A DNA stretch of 13,906 nucleotides from UBA7985 sp965661545 (GTDB taxonomy: Bacteria > Pseudomonadota > Alphaproteobacteria > UBA7985). The notes below the pieces were generated by a model. The model was not told the DNA's origin. It made no database searches and was given only the letters and a program-made list of their open reading frames with translations. The stretch is taken from the NCBI GenBank assembly GCA_965661545.1, contig CBFIEF010000047.1:1-13906 (forward strand), written 5' to 3'. Within the stretch, counting starts at the first letter, position 1, and each line of letters starts with the position of its first letter. Positions 1 to 11,752 of this stretch are shown in pieces. The translations under genes and the position numbers were made by a program.

Positions 1-29
1 GCCTCCCTGCGCGCGCAGGGAGGCTTTTT
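1..29. terminator. Intrinsic terminator hairpin beyond rpoC
   Basis: Bases 1-24 form a perfect 24-nt palindrome (GCCTCCCTGC, GCGC, GCAGGGAGGC), giving a 10-bp GC-rich stem with a 4-nt loop. Bases 25-29 are TTTTT on the plus strand. As seen, the T tract serves plus-strand transcription arriving from outside the window on the left. For rpoC on the minus strand the same hairpin could work if a T tract lies just left of base 1, which is not visible. It is most likely a shared terminator between convergent units or the end of the rpoBC transcript. Confidence 0.8.
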
Positions 30-33
30 CTCT

Positions 34-60
34 GGTTGGCCATTTCAACAAAGGCCAACC
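34..60. repeat. Stem-loop just after the rpoC stop
   Basis: GGTTGGCC (34-41) and GGCCAACC (53-60) are perfect 8-bp inverted arms around an 11-nt A/T-rich loop. The hairpin lies 15 nt past the rpoC stop codon on the minus strand and before the 1-24 hairpin. It has no T tract on either side, so it looks like an mRNA 3'-end structure rather than a terminator on its own. Confidence 0.5.
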
Positions 61-75
61 CTATGAAATTGCGGC

Positions 76-4371
<4,296 letters not shown>

Positions 4372-4419
4372 GTCAGGCTCCCATAGAGGGGTGAATTCTG
4401 CTGGCTTTGCGGGGTGATG

Positions 4420-4467
4420 GGGGAGCACGGCGTGCGCTCCCCTACCCCTTGGCGACTAAAGTGTCGC
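4420..4467. repeat. Stem-loops in the rpoB-rpoC spacer
   Basis: The 100-bp spacer between rpoB and rpoC (4372-4471) holds two inverted repeats. GCGAC (4452-4456) pairs with GTCGC (4463-4467), starting 4 nt past the rpoB stop. GGGGAGC (4420-4426) pairs with GCTCCCC (4436-4442) as a 7-bp stem with a 9-nt loop. Neither is followed by a T run on the minus strand, so termination is unlikely. RNA processing, mRNA stability or partial attenuation are possible but not shown. Confidence 0.4.
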
Positions 4468-4471
4468 GGCT

Positions 4472-7400
4472 TTACTCGAACGGATTTACGTCTTCGGGTG
4501 GACGCTGGCTTGGAGCGCGCGCGCCCTCACCAAAGACAGACTGAAGCGTCGGCTCTTCGCCTGATTCACCGTTCTCGATCACGTTGCTCTGGCGCAGGTC
4601 TACGTTCAGACACAGCGCGCGAAGCTCTTTGATCAAGACGTTGAAGGACTCAGGAATACCGGCTTCAAAGTTGTCGTCACCGCGAACGATGGATTCGTAC
4701 ACTTTGGTACGACCCGCCACGTCATCCGACTTCACCGTCAGCATCTCCTGCAGCGTGTACGCCGCACCGTATGCCTGCAACGCCCACACTTCCATCTCAC
4801 CAAAGCGCTGGCCACCGAATTGAGCCTTACCGCCCAATGGCTGCTGCGTCACAAGTGAGTATGGACCGATGGAACGTGCGTGGATCTTGTCGTCCACGAG
4901 GTGATGCAGCTTGAGCAGGTACTTGTAACCCACGGTCACTGGACGATCGAAAGGATCCCCCGTACGACCATCGTACAACTGCACCTGACCGGAGCCATCA
5001 AGACCCGCGTACTCAAGCATCTTCACGATGTCGGTTTCTTTGGCGCCGTCAAACACAGGCGTTGCGAACGGCACACCCGAGGTGACGTTGCCTGCGATTT
5101 CCAGCTTGTCGCTTTCTTCCAGACCTTCCAACTCTTCGGGATCATAAACATCCGACAAGCGCTGATTGATCTCTGCCATCGCTCCTTCGCGACCCATCTT
5201 GTAGGCACGAAGCGCATCGCCGATCTGTCGACCAATGCCCCGTGCAGCCCAACCAAGGTGGGTTTCAAGGATCTGACCGATGTTCATTCGCGATGGTACG
5301 CCCAGCGGGTTGAGTACGATATCAACCGGCGTGCCGTCTTCGAGGAATGGCATGTCTTCAGAGGGGTTGATCTTGGAGATCACACCCTTGTTGCCGTGAC
5401 GACCAGCCATCTTATCGCCTGGCTGCAGCTTGCGCTTCACCGCGACGTAGACTTTGACCATCTTCAGAACACCCGGCGGCAATTCATCACCACGCTGGAT
5501 TTTCTCGACCTTGTCTTCGAACCAACGCTGGATCACGTCAACCTTGTCGTCGAACTCCTGACGCAGGTTCTCGAGAACCTTCATCGCTTCGTCGTTCTCG
5601 ACAGCAATCTGACGCCACTGACCCGGGGTGAATTGACCGAGAATGCTCTCGTCAATCGCCGCGCCTTTCTGGATGCCTTCTGGACCGTCCTGAACCATTT
5701 GCCCCATGAGGACGTCTTTCAGACGGGAGTAGAAGGAGCGCTCGATAATCGCGCGCTCATCATCGCGGTCTTTTGCCAGCGTTTCGATTTCCAGACGTTC
5801 AATCGCCAGAGCGCGCTCGTCTTTGTCCACACCACGGCGAGAGAAGACGCGAACGTCGACAATGGTACCAACCGCACCCGGTGGCAGCTTCAGCGAGCTA
5901 TCCCGAACGTCGGAGGCTTTTTCACCAAAGATCGCGCGAAGGAGTTTCTCTTCCGGCGTCATTGGGCTTTCACCCTTTGGTGTCACTTTACCAATCAGGA
6001 TATCGCCCGGCTGCACTTCCGCGCCGACGTAAACAATGCCAGCCTCATCGAGGTTGCGCAGTGCGTCTTCGCCAACGTTTGGAATGTCGCGGGTGATTTC
6101 TTCCGGGCCGAGCTTGGTGTCTCGCGCCATAACTTCGTATTCATCGATGTGGATCGAGGTGAAGACGTCGTCGCGCACGATACGCTCGTTGATGAGGATG
6201 GAATCCTCGAAGTTGTAACCCTGCCACGGCATGAAGGCCACGAGCACGTTACGGCCCAGAGCCAATTCGCCCAGATGCGTCGACGGGCCATCCGCAATAA
6301 TGTCGCCCTTCTGCACTCGGTCGCCAACCTTCACCAGCGGACGCTGGATGATACAGGTGGACTGGTTCGAACGCTGGAACTTAGACAGGCGGTAGATTTC
6401 TACGCCCGTTTCGGATTCCGTCGCAAAGTCCATTTCACGAATAACGATACGACCCGCATCAACCTGATCAATCACACCCGAGCGGCGTGCAATCACGGTT
6501 GCACCGGAATCGCGCGCAACGGTCGCTTCCATGCCGGTTCCAACGAACGGTGCTTCTGCACGGATCAGTGGAACGGCCTGACGCATCATGTTCGAGCCCA
6601 TCAGAGCGCGGTTAGCATCGTCGTTTTGCAGGAATGGAACCAAGGATGCCGCAACCGATACCAGCTGCTTTGGCGATACGTCGATCAGATCAACGTCGGT
6701 GGGCAGTGCCACGACGAATTCACCATTCGAGCGCGCCGTTACCAGATCTTCGGTCAGGAAATTCTTAGCGTCGATTGGCGCGTTTGCCTGTGCAACGGTG
6801 TAGCGCTGCTCTTCCATCGCAGAGAGGTACACAACCTCATCCGTGACTTGGCCTTTCTCAACTTTCCGGTACGGCGATTCAATGAAGCCATACTGGTTCA
6901 CGCGCGCGTAGGTCGCCAGCGAGTTGATCAGACCAATGTTCGGGCCTTCCGGTGTTTCAATCGGACAGATCCGGCCATAGTGCGTCGGGTGCACGTCACG
7001 AACTTCAAAGCCCGCACGCTCACGCGTCAGACCCCCTGGGCCAAGCGCTGAGAGACGACGCTTGTGCGTAATCTCGGAAAGCGGGTTGGTTTGGTCCATG
7101 AACTGCGAAAGCTGGGACGAACCAAAGAACTCACGCACCGCAGCGGCTGCTGGCTTGGCATTGATCACGTCTTGCGGCATGACCGTATCGATGTCGACAG
7201 ACGACATCCGCTCTTTGATCGCACGCTCCATCCGGAGCAGACCAACGCGGTACTGGTTTTCCATCAGCTCGCCCACGGAGCGAACACGACGGTTACCAAG
7301 GTTATCAATATCATCGATGTCGCCGCGGCCGTCTTTCATTTCAGACAGGTTGCGAACGATCTCGAGGATGTCTTCTTTCCGCAGAACACGCATGGTGTCT

Positions 7401-8758
7401 GCTGTCTTGAACAAGTCCTGCTCACCTTCGCGAGCAGTGGCTGCCAGACGCATGTTCATCTTCACACGGCCAACGGCAGAAAGGTCAAAGCGTTCGTCGT
7501 CGAAGAACAGACCCGAGAACAGTGCCTCAGCGGTTTCAAGGGTCGGCGGCTCACCCGGACGCATGACGCGGTAGATGTCGATCAGCGCTTCTTCGCGGGT
7601 GGCGTTCTTATCAACTGCGAGCGTGTTACGGATGTAGGCGCCCTTGTTCAGGTGATCGATGTCCAGCGTGACAAGCGAAGTAATACCCTTGTCCATCAGC
7701 TCTTCGAGCAGCGCTTCAGACAACTCGTCGCCCGCTTCTGCCCAAACCAGACCTGTCTTCTTGTCGAAGGCATCGTTGGCAATGTATCGGCCAATCAGGT
7801 CTTCACGGCTTACGAGCAGATCGGAAACTGTCTCTGCCAGCTTCTTCGCCTTACGGGGCGTAATTTTGTCACCAGCCTTGGCAACGACTTCGCCATCAGC
7901 CGCGTTGACCAAATCGTCAACCAACTTCTTGCCTGAGTATTGCGACGCGTCGAAGGCCGTACGGAATTGACCGTCACCTGCAACGTCAAAGGTGATGCGG
8001 TCGTAGGCCATCGCCAGAATTTCTTCGCGGCCCATGCCCGTCGCCTGGAACGGCGCGAGGGTCTTGCCCTCTTCCGCTGCCTGTTCGCGCTCAAGCGCGG
8101 TGAAAGCAGAATCCAGTGCCATCAGCAACGTGGTTGCTGGCAACTTCCGGCGGCGGTCAATTCGGACGTAGAGGAGATCTTTGGCATCGAATTCGAAATC
8201 GAGCCAAGAGCCACGGTAGGGAATCACACGCGCGGAGAAGAGCAACTTGCCCGAGGAGTGCGACTTGCCGCGGTCGTGGTCAAAGAACACGCCGGGGGAG
8301 CGGTGCATCTGGGAAACGATCACACGCTCGGTGCCGTTCACGATAAACGTACCGTGGTCGGTCATCAGCGGCATATCGCCCATGTAGACGTCTTGCTCTT
8401 TAATATCGCGAACGGAGCGAGAGCCGGTGTCTTCGTCAACGTCCCACACAACCAACCGCAACGTCACCTTTAACGGAGCCGCGTAAGTCAGGCCGCGCGA
8501 CATGCACTCCTCTTCGTCGTACTTCGGCGATTCCAGCTCATAGCGCACAAACTGCAGCTCGGAGCGATCAGAGAAGTCCTTGATCGGGAATACGGACTTG
8601 AAGACTTCCTCAAGACCCGATGTGCCTGTGTCAGGCTTTTGCAGGAAACCATCATAGGAAGCGCGCTGCACTTCGATGAGGTTTGGCATTTGGACCGCTT
8701 CGCGAATACGGCCAAAGGATTTCCGGATGCGTTTCCGCTCGGTAAACGACTTACCCAT
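4472..8758 (-). CDS. rpoB: DNA-directed RNA polymerase subunit beta
   Basis: This is the beta subunit of RNA polymerase, complete at 1428 residues, somewhat longer than E. coli (1342). The N-terminus MGKSFTERKRIRKSFGRIRE and MPNLIEVQ at 24-31 are family-typical. The rifampicin cluster is at 546-577, with the sensitive-type residues Q552, D555, H565 and S570 and the second cluster PIETPEGPNIGLI at 599-611. Active-site elements are YNFEDS at 848-853 and the lysines GDK (K1116) and GNK (K1124) at the conserved positions. The region around 1000-1095 corresponds to a lineage-specific insert in proteobacterial beta. The start at 8758 is supported by AAGGGGG at 8769-8775, 10 nt upstream. The polar C-terminal tail from about 1390 ends in PEDVNPFE and is not part of the conserved core. 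Unusually, rplL does not directly precede it. Confidence 0.99.
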   Translation of the reverse strand: MGKSFTERKRIRKSFGRIREAVQMPNLIEVQRASYDGFLQKPDTGTSGLEEVFKSVFPIKDFSDRSELQFVRYELESPKYDEEECMSRGLTYAAPLKVTLRLVVWDVDEDTGSRSVRDIKEQDVYMGDMPLMTDHGTFIVNGTERVIVSQMHRSPGVFFDHDRGKSHSSGKLLFSARVIPYRGSWLDFEFDAKDLLYVRIDRRRKLPATTLLMALDSAFTALEREQAAEEGKTLAPFQATGMGREEILAMAYDRITFDVAGDGQFRTAFDASQYSGKKLVDDLVNAADGEVVAKAGDKITPRKAKKLAETVSDLLVSREDLIGRYIANDAFDKKTGLVWAEAGDELSEALLEELMDKGITSLVTLDIDHLNKGAYIRNTLAVDKNATREEALIDIYRVMRPGEPPTLETAEALFSGLFFDDERFDLSAVGRVKMNMRLAATAREGEQDLFKTADTMRVLRKEDILEIVRNLSEMKDGRGDIDDIDNLGNRRVRSVGELMENQYRVGLLRMERAIKERMSSVDIDTVMPQDVINAKPAAAAVREFFGSSQLSQFMDQTNPLSEITHKRRLSALGPGGLTRERAGFEVRDVHPTHYGRICPIETPEGPNIGLINSLATYARVNQYGFIESPYRKVEKGQVTDEVVYLSAMEEQRYTVAQANAPIDAKNFLTEDLVTARSNGEFVVALPTDVDLIDVSPKQLVSVAASLVPFLQNDDANRALMGSNMMRQAVPLIRAEAPFVGTGMEATVARDSGATVIARRSGVIDQVDAGRIVIREMDFATESETGVEIYRLSKFQRSNQSTCIIQRPLVKVGDRVQKGDIIADGPSTHLGELALGRNVLVAFMPWQGYNFEDSILINERIVRDDVFTSIHIDEYEVMARDTKLGPEEITRDIPNVGEDALRNLDEAGIVYVGAEVQPGDILIGKVTPKGESPMTPEEKLLRAIFGEKASDVRDSSLKLPPGAVGTIVDVRVFSRRGVDKDERALAIERLEIETLAKDRDDERAIIERSFYSRLKDVLMGQMVQDGPEGIQKGAAIDESILGQFTPGQWRQIAVENDEAMKVLENLRQEFDDKVDVIQRWFEDKVEKIQRGDELPPGVLKMVKVYVAVKRKLQPGDKMAGRHGNKGVISKINPSEDMPFLEDGTPVDIVLNPLGVPSRMNIGQILETHLGWAARGIGRQIGDALRAYKMGREGAMAEINQRLSDVYDPEELEGLEESDKLEIAGNVTSGVPFATPVFDGAKETDIVKMLEYAGLDGSGQVQLYDGRTGDPFDRPVTVGYKYLLKLHHLVDDKIHARSIGPYSLVTQQPLGGKAQFGGQRFGEMEVWALQAYGAAYTLQEMLTVKSDDVAGRTKVYESIVRGDDNFEAGIPESFNVLIKELRALCLNVDLRQSNVIENGESGEEPTLQSVFGEGARAPSQRPPEDVNPFE

Positions 8759-9076
8759 GGATATAGGGCCCCCTTGTTTGGGTCATTTCTGCCAGCGGAA
8801 AAACACTCACAACAACGTGGATGGTCGGGGGCCGTCCCTGCGTTAAAGGGTACCAAAGCCGCTTAAGTACGGGGATGAAAAACCCCAAACTTCCTGAGCG
8901 AAGCTACTGCTTCTTGTTTTTTGTACTGAGTGTGCGCTGACAACCATCACTGTCAGCCTGCAGAAATACGCCGGTGGGACCAATTTCGCAAGACTTTGAG
9001 GCGTTGCGAATTGTCAAGGCTGCTGTGTGCTGAAGCATGGGATTTCCGGGCTCGGTAGCGCCGGAACACAACACCC
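8759..9076 (-). promoter_or_regulatory. Non-coding leader upstream of rpoB
   Basis: This 318-bp stretch has no convincing gene and should contain the rpoBC promoter and 5' leader, because rplL is far away behind a terminator. On the minus strand, a consensus-like TTGACA sits at 9017-9012, but no good -10 hexamer follows at 16-18 nt (GTCTTG at 17), so I do not call a promoter from it. Hairpins present are TTCGCAA/TTGCGAA (8985-8991 with 9004-9010), GCTGACA/TGTCAGC (8936-8942 with 8951-8957), GAAGC/GCTTC (8900-8904 with 8909-8913) and GGGG/CCCC (8871-8874 with 8883-8886). The rpoB ribosome binding site is at its left end. Transcription from here is inferred from position, not from a clear promoter. 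Confidence 0.5.
8900..8922 (+). terminator. Weak terminator-like hairpin, plus strand
   Basis: GAAGC-TACT-GCTTC (8900-8913) is a 5-bp stem with a tetraloop, followed by TTGTTTTTT on the plus strand (8914-8922). The shape suits a weak intrinsic terminator for antisense transcription leaving rpoB. The stem is short and no plus-strand gene needs it. Confidence 0.25.
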
Positions 9077-10198
9077 CTATCTTCGTTTCGGCGGGCTGTT
9101 TTTACCCGGAGATCTCTGATGCGAAGACTGATCCAGTGATTGTGACGCCGCCCCCTGCGCATGGCGTCCCGGTCGCGCAGCGCCGTGACCCTGCCGCGCT
9201 GCGCCCAAAAAGAGTGCACGCGGCCTCATGGAGGGTGCCGGTCCCCCGCGAGCGCGGAACATACCGCCTTGTAAATCGAACCGGCCATGAACGCGCCCCT
9301 GCAGACCAGAGAGCCCCGGATCAGACTGGCGGCCAACGCCGGGGAAAGGCACCGGGTGACCATCGACAAAAAGCACGTCATCTTGGTCGCCGGGGAGACC
9401 CGTCATGAACAGCGAGCCGACCGTTCCAGCCTCAAAAATGGACAGCGGGCGAAGGCTGATCGCAGTGGCAAACAAATGCATTGGCATGCCTTCAAGCAGC
9501 GGCCCCTGCACCGTGGCACGCGTGTCTGTGGGTAAGGAGGTGCCGTCAGCGGTGACGATGGTCACCCCAGCGACACGACCATCGGCAGACACGGGACCGG
9601 TTATGATCGCCTCCCGGCCAGCCGTCTGTTGAATATTGGCGGCTTGAATATTTCCCCGATGATCCCGCAGTCCGGTCACGACCACCCACTCGCCAACCGC
9701 AAGCGCGCTGGAATCGGTCAGACTGGAGACAATAACTGTCTGGCCTAAAATACTGAGCGCCCACCGTCCTCGACCTTGGGAAATCCGGTCAATCGGCCCG
9801 ACCAAAGCCAAGCTGGCGTCAATCCGACTGGCGTAGAGCCGGCCATCCGTTGCCTGAAACGCCTCGATTGCCACAGTCTGCCCCAGTGCCAAATCTTGCT
9901 CGTTAGCGCGCTGTCCGTTGAGTGTAATCGACGCAGTATTTGGGATCTCCACTTTCACATCATTGACCCAAATGGACGAAAAGCCTTCGATCAAACCGAA
10001 AATACCAGTTCCGCCTATTCCCGCATCGATGCCGGTGCCACCAATGCCGGAGCTGATACCCGTTCCGCCGATTCCGGCGTCAATTCCCGTCCCTCCAATG
10101 CCGGACCCAGCTTGCCCCCATCCCGCACCAGGCAGTGAAAGAGCAGAGCCAGCAAGCAATGTGAGAGCGGTCCGTCGAGTTAGGCGGTTTCGCCTCAT
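9077..10198 (-). CDS. Tat-type exported protein with GIGGTGI repeats and DUF5666-like modules
   Basis: This is a 373-residue protein of unknown function. The N-terminus (1-30) looks like a Tat signal: LTRRTAL with R8-R9, a hydrophobic stretch at 11-22 and a likely cleavage near 28-30. Four exact GIGGTGI motifs follow at 33-39, 42-48, 51-57 and 60-66, joined by DA, SS and DA. Then come about four beta-rich modules starting near 68, 134, 200 and 265. They share a pattern of a G-x-V/I start, a 'LxxGxxVxxxG' core and a 'G-x-I/L-x-A-x-x-I' end, which resembles DUF5666. The last 50 residues are basic, low in complexity and end in PPKRR. The start overlaps the stop of the DUF6502 gene by ATGA, implying coupled translation, with GAGG just upstream. 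A periplasmic or surface location is inferred. The DUF5666 assignment rests on pattern recognition only. Confidence 0.8.
   Translation of the reverse strand: MRRNRLTRRTALTLLAGSALSLPGAGWGQAGSGIGGTGIDAGIGGTGISSGIGGTGIDAGIGGTGIFGLIEGFSSIWVNDVKVEIPNTASITLNGQRANEQDLALGQTVAIEAFQATDGRLYASRIDASLALVGPIDRISQGRGRWALSILGQTVIVSSLTDSSALAVGEWVVVTGLRDHRGNIQAANIQQTAGREAIITGPVSADGRVAGVTIVTADGTSLPTDTRATVQGPLLEGMPMHLFATAISLRPLSIFEAGTVGSLFMTGLPGDQDDVLFVDGHPVPFPGVGRQSDPGLSGLQGRVHGRFDLQGGMFRARGGPAPSMRPRALFLGAARQGHGAARPGRHAQGAASQSLDQSSHQRSPGKNSPPKRR
10001..10102 (-). repeat. 27-bp tandem repeat coding for GIGGTGI
   Basis: Four units with a 27-bp (9-residue) period encode GIGGTGI plus a two-residue linker. The peptide is identical in all four, while third codon positions differ freely (Ile as ATT, ATC and ATA; Thr as ACG, ACC and ACT). 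The repeat is therefore old and maintained at protein level rather than a recent slippage product. Confidence 0.9.
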
Positions 10199-11040
10199 GT
10201 GTCAGCCTCGTCCTGATAGAAGTACACGCCAATACGAACACGCTGTCCGCCGATATCCCCCGTGGCATTGGCGGTCACATCTTTTGGCTCGTCAATTTGC
10301 TCTTCCGACAGCGCCACCATCTCCCGGAGCAGTGTCATCGCCGACGTTGCCAAAGCCTCCCGCATGACTGCGACCGTTTTGGGCGGCAAATCTGCGTTAA
10401 ACATGGCACGCTCAAAAAAGCGCTCTTCAACGGGTGCTGCGATATTGTGGACAGCGGCACTTAAGTGGTCACCGACGTTGGCAGACAGAAACTCAATGCT
10501 TTCTGTTGAATTCGCCTCAGGCAGGTAAGCTGCGGACGTAAGCTTGTAGGTGCCGTCCCGCAGATCTTCGACCAAACCAGCAGCAATTAGCCCCTCCAGC
10601 ACTGATTTTGCGCGGACCTCCGGGCCAATCTCATCAACCAACTGCGCGAAGCTTGGCCCGTCACTTTGCTTCGCCATTGGCAGCAGAACCGGAGTGCCGT
10701 CTTTGGATAGGTAAGAGCGGTTACTAGACCAGCGCGTCACCACGCGAGCAGACGGGCTATCGTTCGGCGTGCGCGCAGCCTCGTCTGGCACATTTTCGCG
10801 CTCTTTCATCCATCGAGAGATTTCGCGGCGATGGATCCCAGTGGCAACGTGCAGCGACGAAGTGGTGATTTTGGCATCGGTTTTCTGAAACTGCGCATAG
10901 GCCGCTTCAAGCGTAGCGTCTCGCAACGCGGTTTCTAACATCCCATGCGACAACCCCATGCGAAGCCCGCCATCAGCGAGCTCGTGCAGCAGCCGGCGAA
11001 CAGCCGAAAGATAAGCGGATTTTGGATCGTTATCGGTCAT
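10195..11040 (-). CDS. DUF6502 family protein
   Basis: This 281-residue protein is predicted to be cytoplasmic, with no signal peptide or membrane segment. Its overall pattern matches DUF6502. An N-terminal helical part (1-60) is followed by a helix-turn-helix-like stretch, TGIHRREISRWM, near 67-78. Next come VVTRW with SYLSKDG and PVLLPM (about 99-122), a helical part with SVLEGLIAAGLVED (about 145-158), and a C-terminal RVRIGVYFYQDE. The HTH-like segment suggests a winged-helix DNA-binding regulator, but the function is not established. The start at 11040 has no strong Shine-Dalgarno sequence. A nearby ATG 7 nt upstream is out of frame. Its stop overlaps the next gene's start (ATGA), so the two form one unit, and it may regulate or assist the exported partner. 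It is divergent from the small exported gene across 222 bp. Confidence 0.8.
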   Translation of the reverse strand: MTDNDPKSAYLSAVRRLLHELADGGLRMGLSHGMLETALRDATLEAAYAQFQKTDAKITTSSLHVATGIHRREISRWMKERENVPDEAARTPNDSPSARVVTRWSSNRSYLSKDGTPVLLPMAKQSDGPSFAQLVDEIGPEVRAKSVLEGLIAAGLVEDLRDGTYKLTSAAYLPEANSTESIEFLSANVGDHLSAAVHNIAAPVEERFFERAMFNADLPPKTVAVMREALATSAMTLLREMVALSEEQIDEPKDVTANATGDIGGQRVRIGVYFYQDEADT

Positions 11041-11080
11041 AGGTCATTGTTTTAGAGAATCTGTTTGTCGATGCGAACAC

Positions 11081-11093
11081 GCCAAAACTTGGC
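11081..11093. promoter_or_regulatory. Small inverted repeat near the DUF6502 start
   Basis: GCCAA-AAC-TTGGC is a perfect 5-bp inverted repeat with a 3-nt centre, about 40 nt upstream of the DUF6502 start codon. The size and spacing fit a small dimeric-regulator site, but such repeats are common by chance. Confidence 0.25.
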
Positions 11094-11120
11094 ATGGCCC
11101 CATTCCTTAGACCACCTTTT

Positions 11121-11166
11121 TGAGCAAAACGCTCACACTTTTTTGTGGACGTGTGCATTTTGCTCA
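11121..11166. promoter_or_regulatory. Nested inverted repeat in the divergent intergenic region
   Basis: TGAGCAAAA (11121-11129) and TTTTGCTCA (11158-11166) are perfect 9-bp inverted arms. Inside them CACAC (11134-11138) and GTGTG (11151-11155) are also inverted. A third GCTCAC copy (11131-11136) is a direct repeat of 11162-11167 at a 31-bp step, about three helical turns. The element lies between the divergent DUF6502 and small exported genes, so it could be a shared operator or a structured 5' leader. No clear -35/-10 pair was found beside it. Confidence 0.45.
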
Positions 11167-11262
11167 CGTATTGCTGCTTTTAGATTACGGATCACCGAAG
11201 AAGAACCTCTGCTTGGTTGCTCGACAGCGCTCCGCCCCACAAACGATTTTAGGAATTCAATA

Positions 11263-11619
11263 ATGAAAACCCTTATCCTCTCTGCTGCTACTGCTTCCAT
11301 TTTGTCGCTTGCTGCAATCACCACGGCACAAGCACGTGATTGCTCGGGCTTTACCGAACGGGCCACGATTTACAACTCAATCGGCCTGACAGATTCTGCA
11401 AACTTCTGGACCGCCGTTGCCAGTGAATGTGAAGCCAGCAATTGGTCTGAACTGGATCGCGAGACAGTGCGCTCAAACATCAGTGGCTATGCCGATGAGA
11501 CAGGCTACGAGCGCCCAGAGCGTGAGACGGTCCAAGCCGCAGCAACAGAGGCTGGCGTTGAACTTCAAGGCCGCCGGAATGGCCGGAACAATGGTCGCGG
11601 TGGTCGCAGAGGTCAGTAG
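11263..11619 (+). CDS. Small exported protein with Arg/Gly-rich C-terminus
   Basis: This 118-residue protein of unknown function is the only plus-strand gene in the window. Residues 1-25 form a Sec signal peptide with a lysine, a hydrophobic core and the cleavage motif AQA before RDCSGF. The mature part is about 93 residues with just two cysteines, C27 and C56, which could form a disulfide. It is rich in Asp/Glu/Ser/Thr up to about residue 100 and ends in a strongly basic tail, GRRNGRNNGRGGRRGQ (103-118). The frame is open far upstream (to 11065), but ATG at 11263 is chosen because AGGA lies 8 nt before it and the signal peptide begins there. It is convergent with the MFS gene and divergent from the DUF6502 gene. 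A periplasmic or secreted location is inferred. I do not recognise a family. Confidence 0.8.
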   Translation: MKTLILSAATASILSLAAITTAQARDCSGFTERATIYNSIGLTDSANFWTAVASECEASNWSELDRETVRSNISGYADETGYERPERETVQAAATEAGVELQGRRNGRNNGRGGRRGQ

Positions 11620-11655
11620 GCCAAGCGCGCTCAGAATTCGCTCGATGTCCGCGGT

Positions 11656-11721
11656 ACCATTGCCCCAAAATGGTGATGCAGCACATCCGGCGTCAGGGTC
11701 ACCAGGCCGTTCCTGGTGGCC
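11656..11721. terminator. Hairpins between convergent genes
   Basis: The 133-bp gap between the convergent stops (11620-11752) holds two stem-loops. GGTCACCAGG (11697-11706) pairs with CCTGGTGGCC (11712-11721) as a 10-bp stem with one G-T pair and a 5-nt loop. ACCATT (11656-11661) pairs with AATGGT (11669-11674). The position between convergent genes suits terminators, but no T tract follows directly on either strand (the nearest plus-strand TTTT is at 11733). Confidence 0.4.
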
Positions 11722-11752
11722 CATCCCCGGAGTTTTCGCTTTGGGAAATAGG

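Noticed and set aside
4372..4428. Upstream in-frame start for rpoC at 4428
   Set aside because: The extra 19 residues are not family-like, and MNEISKIF at 4371 has a good Shine-Dalgarno sequence.
4880..7051. Long plus-strand open frame antisense to rpoB (723 codons)
   Set aside because: It lies fully inside rpoB, shows no recognisable motif and is explained by the codon bias of the sense gene.
7028..7123. Possible rifampicin-resistance change (Asn to Thr at E. coli position 518)
   Set aside because: Thr here is, as I recall, normal in alphaproteobacteria, and the main resistance positions are of sensitive type.
9012..9017. TTGACA on the minus strand as the rpoB promoter -35
   Set aside because: No acceptable -10 hexamer at 16-18 nt, so kept only as a note in the leader region.
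8953..9219. 88-codon minus-strand frame overlapping the end of the exported-protein gene
   Set aside because: No ribosome binding site or recognisable motif; most of it overlaps the better-supported gene in another frame.
11065..11262. Longer start for the small exported protein at 11065
   Set aside because: It would bury the signal peptide; ATG 11263 has AGGA at proper spacing.
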